NCBI GenBank assembly: GCA_964458795.1
Contig: CAYWJW010000076.1
Location: 1 to 5,541, forward strand
Length of the DNA stretch: 5,541 nt
From: JAJTHY01 sp964458795
GTDB lineage: Bacteria > Pseudomonadota > Alphaproteobacteria > Rickettsiales > Midichloriaceae
Direction: 5' to 3'
The number at the start of each line of letters is the position of its first letter. The stretch's first letter is position 1. Under the pieces are notes generated by a model that did not search any database, was not told where the DNA came from, and worked only from the letters and a program-made list of their open reading frames with translations. Positions 1 to 5,396 of the stretch are shown one piece after another. Both the position numbers and the translations under genes were made by a program.

Positions 1-109
1 AGCCAATGCAAGATTAAAATCTCATCTTTTTGCTTAAGACATAGTTGATATTTATAGTATACCTAATCAAAAATGCTCATGGAAGTCCCTAAACAAAATA
101 TTTTTTAGA

Positions 110-967
110 TTAATTTTTTTGCTTTAGATACTTCAAGAAATCACTGTCAGCAGAAAGCACCATCCTAGTATTATCTTTATTTATAGCTTTTTTATAAGCT
201 TGAAGGCTCCTGTAGAAATCAAAGAATTCTGGATCTTTGCTGAATGCCATTGAGAATTCTCTAATAGCTTCAGCATCACCACTACCCTTTAGAATTTGAG
301 CTTCCTTATTGGCCGCAGCTAGGATAAGTTGTTTCTCTAGATCCGCGTTAGCAGTCACTATTTGAGCTTGCTCACCGCCTTCAGCCCTAATTTCCTTAGC
401 TTCTTTTTCACGTTCTGACTTCATACGGTCATAAACAGCTTCTCGGCTTTTATCCGGAAGGTCTACCCGCATAATGCGTACGTCAATTACTTCTACCCCA
501 AAGTCCTTAGCCTGGCTTGCAACAATCTCTCTTATTTTCAGCATAATGCCGGCACGCTCTGGTGTGAGCAGTGTAATGAAAGGTCTGCTACCTAAAACCT
601 GTCTTAGACTTGAATCCAAAATTGGTGATAAACGGAGTTTAAATCCCCTATCGTCTTTTGCTGTCTGATAGAATTTTAGTCCATCCACAATACGATATTT
701 CGTAAATGCATCGACACGCATGGTCTTTTGGTCGGAAGCAATCACCTCCGTAGTATCCGCAACTAAATTCTGAATACGTTTATCAAAAAACCGTACATCC
801 TGAATCAAGGGTATCTTAAACTTAAGACCAGGTTCAGTAACATATCTAACGGTTTCCCCAAATTGAGTAACTAGCGCGGTACGTCTTTGATCTAGAACAT
901 AAAACGAGTCAGATATAATTCCAAAGATTACTAGTAATGCAGCAATACCAATTATTAACCTATTCAT
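110..967 (-). CDS. hflC: HflC, SPFH-family modulator of the FtsH protease
   Basis: HflC is the partner of HflK. In studied bacteria the two form a large inner-membrane SPFH assembly, facing the periplasm, that surrounds FtsH and limits its degradation of membrane proteins. The 285-residue product starts with one hydrophobic segment (about residues 4-19), which anchors an N-in, C-out protein. A prohibitin/SPFH domain follows (about 22-190), containing the family-typical MRVDLPDKSREAVYDRM stretch near 166-182. Next comes a charged, Ala/Glu-rich coiled coil (about 183-228), then the conserved GDAEAIREFSMAF and DPEFFDFYRSLQAYKK elements (230-260) and a tail ending LSADSDFLKYL. It is shorter than E. 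coli HflC (334 residues) but close to Rickettsia-type HflC, so it looks complete. The ATG overlaps the hflK stop codon in an ATGA arrangement and follows a near-ideal ribosome binding site, so the two are translated as an operon. No downstream gene is visible before the window edge. The family call is very secure. Confidence 0.97.
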   Translation of the reverse strand: MNRLIIGIAALLVIFGIISDSFYVLDQRRTALVTQFGETVRYVTEPGLKFKIPLIQDVRFFDKRIQNLVADTTEVIASDQKTMRVDAFTKYRIVDGLKFYQTAKDDRGFKLRLSPILDSSLRQVLGSRPFITLLTPERAGIMLKIREIVASQAKDFGVEVIDVRIMRVDLPDKSREAVYDRMKSEREKEAKEIRAEGGEQAQIVTANADLEKQLILAAANKEAQILKGSGDAEAIREFSMAFSKDPEFFDFYRSLQAYKKAINKDNTRMVLSADSDFLKYLKQKN

Positions 968-2112
968 TGTTTTGCCTCCTTATCTGTTACTTTTTTACTG
1001 GCTTCACCGAGTGGGAGATACGGCAATAAATTGCTTGATGCGCTTTTATCTAATATGATCTTATCCACACCAGTCAACACATCTTCCATAGTTTCCAAGT
1101 ACATACGTTTACGCGTTACTTCTTTGGCATTCTTATATTGCTCATAAACACTCAAGAATCTTTGAGCATCACCCACTGCTTCAGCAACCACTCGTTGACG
1201 ATACCCTTCAGCATCCTGAGTAATCTTTTTTGCCTCACCACGTGTACGCGGTACAACATCATTGCGGTAGGCTTGAGCCTTGTTTATCTCACGTTGTTTA
1301 TCTTGCTTTGCATTTTGCACGTCACGATATGCATCTACCACATCTTGTGGAGGGTCAACTCGTAACAATTGTACGCGCAGTATCTTTACTCCCATATGAT
1401 AATTATCGAGCATACCCTGCATCAATCTTTTAGCTTCTTGCTCAATTTTACTACGCTCTTCGGCTAAGACATCAGTAACCTTAGTGAGGCCTATTACTTC
1501 ACGCATTGCGCTTTCAGCTACTTCTTTCACAGTATTTTCTGTTGGTAAGTCTCGTACGTTGAATAGATAATCTTTTGCGCTACTAATCAACCATTGAACT
1601 TCAAAGTTGATGTCAACTATGTTTTCATCAGTTGTAAGCATCTGACTTTCAGTAGAAACTGTGCTTTGCAATAATTGCTCACGGGTGGTAATCCTTTTCC
1701 CTGCGGACCTGAAACCTATTTCTTCTTTATTAACGCGCGTGACGCTTACCTTTGTTACCGATTCTATAGGCTCTGGAAGCTTATAGTTTAGGCCAGGCAC
1801 ACTAGTACGGCTATATTTGCCAAGAGTAGTTACTACCCCCTCCTCATCCGGCTGAATAGTATAAAATCCGCTAGAAAGCCAAATGGCAAAAGCTGATGCG
1901 ATAACTATTATCACTATTTTTTTATTAAAGCCTGGAAGACCGTCTCCACTCGCACCTCCATTAAACTGGCGCTTACGGAACATCCTTGTAAGCTTTTCTT
2001 GCCCTTTTCTTAGCAAGTCTTCAAAATCATCTCCGTTTTGAGAATCATTTTTATCACCATCATCCCATGGATTCCGGAACTTATCTGACAAATGCATTAA
2101 ATATTTTTTCAT
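964..2112 (-). CDS. hflK: HflK, SPFH-family modulator of the FtsH protease
   Basis: HflK is the larger subunit of the HflKC complex that encloses FtsH in the inner membrane. The 382-residue protein opens with a polar cytoplasmic region containing the HflK-typical NPW motif (14-16) and an acidic stretch (17-32). A single transmembrane helix lies at about 64-82. The SPFH domain begins at GFYTIQPDEEGVVTTLGKY (82-100) and includes VPGLNYKLPEPIE (105-117) and RVQLLRVDPPQDVVDAY (246-262). A long Lys/Glu/Ala-rich coiled coil (about 262-335) follows, and the family-typical NLLPYLPL lies near the C-terminus (361-368). The start is uncertain: an in-frame ATG five codons later (2097) would still keep NPW, and neither start has a convincing Shine-Dalgarno sequence. 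The gene is first in an operon with hflC and diverges from mrp across a 71-base gap. Family assignment is secure; the exact start is not. Confidence 0.97.
   Translation of the reverse strand: MKKYLMHLSDKFRNPWDDGDKNDSQNGDDFEDLLRKGQEKLTRMFRKRQFNGGASGDGLPGFNKKIVIIVIASAFAIWLSSGFYTIQPDEEGVVTTLGKYSRTSVPGLNYKLPEPIESVTKVSVTRVNKEEIGFRSAGKRITTREQLLQSTVSTESQMLTTDENIVDINFEVQWLISSAKDYLFNVRDLPTENTVKEVAESAMREVIGLTKVTDVLAEERSKIEQEAKRLMQGMLDNYHMGVKILRVQLLRVDPPQDVVDAYRDVQNAKQDKQREINKAQAYRNDVVPRTRGEAKKITQDAEGYRQRVVAEAVGDAQRFLSVYEQYKNAKEVTRKRMYLETMEDVLTGVDKIILDKSASSNLLPYLPLGEASKKVTDKEAKQ
975..982 (-). promoter_or_regulatory. Strong Shine-Dalgarno sequence for hflC
   Basis: Read on the minus strand this is TAAGGAGG, seven bases before the hflC ATG and inside the last codons of hflK. 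It is the only near-perfect ribosome binding site I see in the window. With the ATGA stop/start overlap it fixes the hflC start and implies coupled translation of the two subunits. Confidence 0.9.
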
Positions 2113-2120
2113 CTTTTATG

Positions 2121-2150
2121 TTAGCAAAACTCGAACTTTGGGTTTAATAT
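2121..2150 (+). promoter_or_regulatory. Possible sigma70-type promoter of mrp
   Basis: A -35-like TTAGCA (2121-2126) and a -10-like TAATAT (2145-2150) are separated by 18 bases. Each matches the consensus at four of six positions. The leader to the mrp ATG would be about 27 bases, similar to the leaders inferred for hflK and the phosphatase-like gene. In AT-rich DNA such a match is weak evidence. The -10 box overlaps the opposing hflK -10 box. Confidence 0.3.
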
Positions 2151-2154
2151 AGCA
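2146..2154 (-). promoter_or_regulatory. Extended -10 promoter element of hflK-hflC
   Basis: On the minus strand this reads TGCTATATT, a TG-N-TATAAT-like extended -10 element with one mismatch in the hexamer. Transcription would begin near 2139, about 27 bases before the hflK ATG. No good -35 box lies 16-18 bases upstream, which fits promoters that rely on an extended -10. The phosphatase-like gene has the same TGC-TATA arrangement. Confidence 0.45.
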
Positions 2155-2183
2155 CTCAGCTAAAATGACACTGATTGTACAAA

Positions 2184-3212
2184 ATGTCTAACCCTAATAC
2201 CAAGCAAATTCAAGAAATTTTATCTTCTTTCCACATCAAAGATTCAAACTTAACTTTATCTCAGTGCGTTGAGTCTTTACATAACCATGATGGAAAAACC
2301 CATATAATAATAACTTGTCCTAAAGATAAGTTAGGTGAATTCCAAGAGTTAGCAATGACGGCACAAGCTAAACTTGAAGCTGCTGGGCTTCAATCTCAAA
2401 TAACCTTGACCAATGCAACTGCCGCTACTAAAGATGCGCGCCAAGGCATTAATGGAGTGAACAAAGTTATTGTGGTAGCGTCTGGCAAAGGTGGGGTAGG
2501 CAAATCAACGATAGCGTTTAACCTTGCTATATCTCTTGCTCAAAGCGGCAAGAAAGTTGGCCTGGTGGATGTTGACATCTATGGCCCATCCCTACCCTCA
2601 CTATCTGGCATTAATAAAAAGCCTTTACTTGAAGATAACCTAATGATTCCACATAAGAAGTTTGGCCTTAAGTTAATGTCCATAGGATTTTTGGTAGACA
2701 GCGCTCAAGCTCTAATTTGGCGAGGTCCGATGACAACTAAGATGCTATATCAGCTTATCCGTCAAACCAACTGGAGCGCCGGTGGCGAATCACTTGATTA
2801 CCTTATAATAGATACACCACCCGGCACTGGAGACGTACACTTAAGCCTTGCAGAGAATTACAAGGTCGATGGCGCTATTGTAGTATCTACACCGCAAGAG
2901 TTAGCTATTGCAGACGTCGCGCGCGCGCTTACAATGTTCAAAAAGCTAAACATCCCAGTCTTAGGCATCATTGAAAATTACAGCTACATGGAAGATGCGA
3001 GTGGGAAGAAGCAATACATATTTGGAAAATCTAAAGCCAACATCTCACTTGCCAAAAAATTTGGCACTAAAATTTTAGGAGAAATACCCATAAGCAGCGA
3101 ACTGAATGAAGCAAGCGGGAACGCTAAGCCTATTACTTATTATATGCCCTTACACCCTTTAAGCCTTCTATTTAATAGAATTTCAGAGCTTTTGATTCTA
3201 AGTTTATTATGA
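2184..3212 (+). CDS. mrp: Mrp/ApbC (NBP35-like) P-loop Fe-S cluster carrier ATPase
   Basis: Members of this family are cytosolic MinD/ParA-type ATPases that bind Fe-S clusters and transfer them to target proteins. Counting from the ATG at 2184, the product has 342 residues. A small MIP18/DUF59-type domain lies at about 7-78. The ATPase domain carries a deviant Walker A (KGGVGKST, 102-109), the Mrp signature VDVDIYGPSLPSLSG (128-142), and a Walker B region LIIDTPPGTGD (207-217). An upstream in-frame TTG (2175) would add three residues. I prefer the ATG because MSNPNTKQI begins like a normal N-terminus and TTG is rare; neither start has a visible Shine-Dalgarno. The CxxC cluster-binding motif expected after the ENxSY segment is absent: residues 264-281 read ENYSYMEDASGKKQYIFG. 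The gene diverges from hflK and converges on the phosphatase-like gene with a 14-base gap. Confidence 0.95.
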   Translation: MSNPNTKQIQEILSSFHIKDSNLTLSQCVESLHNHDGKTHIIITCPKDKLGEFQELAMTAQAKLEAAGLQSQITLTNATAATKDARQGINGVNKVIVVASGKGGVGKSTIAFNLAISLAQSGKKVGLVDVDIYGPSLPSLSGINKKPLLEDNLMIPHKKFGLKLMSIGFLVDSAQALIWRGPMTTKMLYQLIRQTNWSAGGESLDYLIIDTPPGTGDVHLSLAENYKVDGAIVVSTPQELAIADVARALTMFKKLNIPVLGIIENYSYMEDASGKKQYIFGKSKANISLAKKFGTKILGEIPISSELNEASGNAKPITYYMPLHPLSLLFNRISELLILSLL

Positions 3213-3226
3213 AAAACTAGAAAGCT

Positions 3227-4516
3227 CTACCTAGATAAATCCAAATCAGCTTTATCCGTGGCCATGGATATAATGCTAGCTAAGCTAAACATCGCCGTTG
3301 AAATTATAGCTTCACCTAAAAGTCCACTGCTTGTGGATAAGTAAGTTGTTGCATAGCGGTTACATAAATAAAAACCTGCCATTGCTAAGGCAGGGTATTT
3401 TCTAGGAAATACTTTTAGATTGAAATATTCACTCTGATCAATCCACATTGTTATTTGCGGCAATCCTGGTACTTTTCCCAAAACATGGCCTGTAGGGTCA
3501 AGATTAGTAAAAAAACCTCTTATATTATTAAAAGATGGTATGTGTTTATCAACATTATTACCTAGGTGGTATACGCATAAAATAGGGGTAACCATAGAAC
3601 CAATAAAATTAATAATATTACTTTGAGTTTTATTTAAAAGCATGCTTGCCATAAATGATGAAAGTGACAAAGCCGCAAATTTTGCAACCTCATATCTCAA
3701 GTAACCCAAGGTAATATCTTCACTTGAATGAACATCAAAAAATTTACTTCCATCATTTAATATATTTTTAAGGGCTTTTTTTACAATAGCTTTTGAAACA
3801 CTCCAACCTCCATGCCCATCAAAAACTTGAAATACTATGGCGTTATGAGCTTTATGTGCTGCATCGGTAAGTTCAATAAGAAAGCCAGTTAAGTTATCCT
3901 CTGAGTATTGCTTAGCTTGGGCAAAACAGCTATTCATTACTTCTTCTATAGTTGCGTTCGAGTTTCTCCTTAAGAGAGCGGTAATTTGAGTTTCATAGTC
4001 CTCAAGCGCATCATCCCATTCGAAATAACCGTCACAGGAAGTCATCAGAAATACTCTATCTCCTCCTTGCAACCCGAGTTCGTCTAAATTTAGAGTTCCT
4101 TTGCTATGATCATGAGTAAGACCATTAACTTCAAAACTTGCATCTCCATAAGCTTTGCCTACCGAAAGAGTTTGGCTTCGTTTCTCATTTAATATACGAG
4201 GGTAAGCTTTATCTAGTGTATTTAATACTCTACTCTCAATACTTTGGCTTACTGCTTTCCAAATGAATAAAGTTGCCTGGCTATCACCAAGATTAGCCCA
4301 AACAACTTGCTTAGTTTTAGGCAGATATACAGTACTGACACCACATGAACCCACGTTTTCATAGTTTTTAGTGGCATTGAGTGCACCTTGGTGAAATTCA
4401 TCTAAAAAACTTTTAGCTTGCTCTTCATTGGTAATACCTTCAGCTTGATAGTTTAAAAAAGTATCTTCTTGCTTAACTCTTTGCCCTATATCATGACGTA
4501 ATGCAATATTCTTCAT
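3227..4516 (-). CDS. PP2C/PPM-like phosphatase with rearranged motif order and hydrophobic C-terminal module
   Basis: PPM phosphatases remove phosphate from Ser/Thr using two metal ions held by conserved Asp residues. All the hallmark segments are visible: motif 1 GQRVKQEDTF (11-20), GSCGVSTVYL (56-65), ANLGDSQATLF (74-84), LSVGKAYGD (117-125), GGDRVFLMTSCDGYFE (151-166) and EDNLTGFLIEL (206-216). The VFDGHGG segment with its following helix, normally right after motif 1, instead lies at 226-254 after the last catalytic strand. The metal-ligand candidates (E17/D18, D162, D207, D233) are all present, so activity is possible but unproven. Residues 260-429 are hydrophobic in patches (about 280-294, 301-319, 374-393, 399-419), suggesting membrane helices, and include DPTGH at 340-344. 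There is no signal peptide. The gene has its own promoter-like element. A host-directed effector or envelope signalling role is possible, but nothing in the sequence decides this. Confidence 0.8.
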   Translation of the reverse strand: MKNIALRHDIGQRVKQEDTFLNYQAEGITNEEQAKSFLDEFHQGALNATKNYENVGSCGVSTVYLPKTKQVVWANLGDSQATLFIWKAVSQSIESRVLNTLDKAYPRILNEKRSQTLSVGKAYGDASFEVNGLTHDHSKGTLNLDELGLQGGDRVFLMTSCDGYFEWDDALEDYETQITALLRRNSNATIEEVMNSCFAQAKQYSEDNLTGFLIELTDAAHKAHNAIVFQVFDGHGGWSVSKAIVKKALKNILNDGSKFFDVHSSEDITLGYLRYEVAKFAALSLSSFMASMLLNKTQSNIINFIGSMVTPILCVYHLGNNVDKHIPSFNNIRGFFTNLDPTGHVLGKVPGLPQITMWIDQSEYFNLKVFPRKYPALAMAGFYLCNRYATTYLSTSSGLLGEAIISTAMFSLASIISMATDKADLDLSR

Positions 4517-4547
4517 TTTCTAAAATTTGTTTATTATATCAGGTCGC

Positions 4548-4556
4548 ATTATAGCA
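4548..4556 (-). promoter_or_regulatory. Extended -10 promoter of the phosphatase-like gene
   Basis: On the minus strand this reads TGCTATAAT, a perfect extended -10 element (TG, one base, then consensus TATAAT). It lies 31 bases before the ATG, giving a leader of about 25 bases. No convincing -35 box is present at 16-18 bases. The element sits inside a short inverted repeat, ATTAT-AGC-ATAAT (4548-4560), which may be chance in AT-rich DNA. Confidence 0.6.
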
Positions 4557-4606
4557 TAATCAAGATGACTTTACTACCTTTTAGTACTGCGACATAATTT
4601 TATACA

Positions 4607-5257
4607 TCATCTAAAAAAGGATGATATATTCGCAACACCTCTATCCCAGCACTCACCAAATTTCTCATCAGCTATCAACACAATAGTCATCAGGTATTTA
4701 TTATATTCGCTTGCAACCATCATAAAGCTTCGTGGTGAGATATAATGCCCAACTTTTCGGAAGTTTATTGAATACACCGGATGATAAATTATTAGCTTGT
4801 CCGGCATTACGTGTCCAAAGATCAGCTTGCTACGCGGCATATGGTAATTCGAGGTTACCAATCGCAAAGAATTAAAGTTGTTTAGCTCCATGAATATTTT
4901 AGCTTCGCGAGCATTGGTAATGGTAGATGTAGCCAAATTTCCTAAAACCACTTCATCAACCCTATCGAGCAGATGTTGGCTATTTGCAATATCAAGCAAA
5001 TCTTTTATAGCAACGCCTTCACCAATACCTGAGATAAGTAGTTTTTTATTGTTAAGCACCGAAAAGATACTCAACCCCTCTTCCAATCGCAATGACCCGC
5101 CTGTTAATATAACCACTGCATCTGTATCCTCCATTGGGATACTATAATCGTCTGGTATTTGAGAGATGAATATAAAGATACCGCACAACCACAATAGCAG
5201 CATAAAAGCTGTAAGCTTCCCGGTTAACCTGACTAAACTCAACAAACTAGGTTTCAT
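4607..5257 (-). CDS. DUF218 (YdcF/SanA-like) membrane-anchored protein
   Basis: This 216-residue protein belongs to the DUF218 family, which includes E. coli YdcF, SanA and ElyC; members are linked to envelope functions, but the reaction is mostly unknown. One transmembrane helix lies at about 15-33, after a short basic N-terminus, which would place the domain outside the cytoplasmic membrane. Family landmarks follow in order: DAVVILTGGSLRLEEG (46-61), KLLISGIGEG (72-81), the conserved ATSTITNAREAK (109-120), LRLVTSNYHMPRSKLIF (131-147), YHPV (158-161) and SEYNKYL near the end. The length is normal for the alphaproteobacterial form. The ATG lies only 14 bases beyond the 3' end of tRNA-Asp, with a weak AGGTAGAG-like ribosome site, so it may be read from the tRNA promoter or from elements inside the tRNA region. 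In many alphaproteobacteria a homologue sits next to ftsX and plsC; neither is visible here. Confidence 0.88.
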   Translation of the reverse strand: MKPSLLSLVRLTGKLTAFMLLLWLCGIFIFISQIPDDYSIPMEDTDAVVILTGGSLRLEEGLSIFSVLNNKKLLISGIGEGVAIKDLLDIANSQHLLDRVDEVVLGNLATSTITNAREAKIFMELNNFNSLRLVTSNYHMPRSKLIFGHVMPDKLIIYHPVYSINFRKVGHYISPRSFMMVASEYNKYLMTIVLIADEKFGECWDRGVANISSFFR

Positions 5258-5271
5258 TTACTCTACCTAAG

Positions 5272-5348
5272 TGGCGGGGACGACGGGACTCGAACCCGCG
5301 ACCTCCGGCGTGACAGGCCGGCACTCTAACCAACTGAGCTACGCCCGC
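5272..5348 (-). tRNA. trnD: tRNA-Asp (anticodon GTC), CCA encoded, mismatched acceptor stem
   Basis: The minus strand folds into a 77-base cloverleaf. The D stem pairs GCTC with GAGT (one G-U), the anticodon stem CCGGC with GCCGG, and the T stem GCGGG with CCCGT around loop TTCGAGT. The seven-base loop CTGTCAC places the GTC anticodon at 5312-5314. The discriminator is G73, as expected for tRNA-Asp, followed by an encoded CCA at 5272-5274. The acceptor stem is faulty: the 5' strand GCGGGCG faces 3' strand CGTCCCC, leaving C2 opposite C71 and G5 paired with U68. A partner of CGCCCGC would fit the 5' strand perfectly, and GGGGACG would fit the 3' strand. Identity is secure; whether it is an intact gene of one genome is doubtful. 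Confidence 0.96.
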
Positions 5349-5362
5349 GCGTTGGAAGGCAC

Positions 5363-5392
5363 GAGTTAGGGCGGCAAAGCGCCCTATGTCAA
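5363..5392 (-). promoter_or_regulatory. Sigma70-type promoter of tRNA-Asp
   Basis: On the minus strand a perfect -35 TTGACA (5387-5392) is followed after 18 bases by a -10-like TAACTC (5363-5368). The -10 ends 14 bases before the first tRNA base, as expected for a tRNA promoter with a short leader. The -35 box begins five bases after the stop codon of the upstream partial gene, so the tRNA has its own promoter. Confidence 0.65.
5368..5385. repeat. GC-rich inverted repeat inside the tRNA promoter spacer
   Basis: Perfect six-base arms AGGGCG and CGCCCT flank a six-base loop. The repeat lies between the -35 and -10 boxes of the tRNA promoter and 11 bases after the stop codon of the upstream partial gene. 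It could act as a weak hairpin terminator for that gene, though no T-run follows, or as a protein-binding site. It may equally have no function. Confidence 0.4.
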
Positions 5393-5396
5393 GGCA

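Noticed and set aside
1..109. Possible end of a plus-strand gene, or a gene following hflC such as the htrA often found there
   Set aside because: All frames stop quickly and no motif is recognisable in the short stretch. On the minus strand only tiny ATG frames occur.
89..120. AT-rich imperfect inverted repeat (CTAAA/TTTAG) with a T-run, possibly an hflC terminator
   Set aside because: The arms are imperfect and nearly all A/T, so the hairpin would be weak. I cannot distinguish it from chance.
474..668. Plus-strand open frame of 64 codons
   Set aside because: It lies entirely inside hflC on the opposite strand, shows no family features, and hflC is certain.
1138..1433. Two overlapping plus-strand open frames inside hflK
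   Set aside because: Antisense shadows of the HflK coiled-coil region; composition is low-complexity and there is no ribosome site.
3213..3240. CTAG-N10-CTAG repeat between the convergent mrp and phosphatase-like genes, as a bidirectional terminator
   Set aside because: Only four-base arms and no T-run; not enough for a terminator call.
3227..4516. Simple circular permutation or tandem duplication of the PP2C domain
   Set aside because: Motif 1 remains N-terminal, which a circular permutation opened before motif 2 would not give, and no motif occurs twice, as a duplication would leave.
4878..5147. Plus-strand open frame of 89 codons
   Set aside because: Antisense to the well-supported DUF218 gene, Ser-rich with no recognisable domain.
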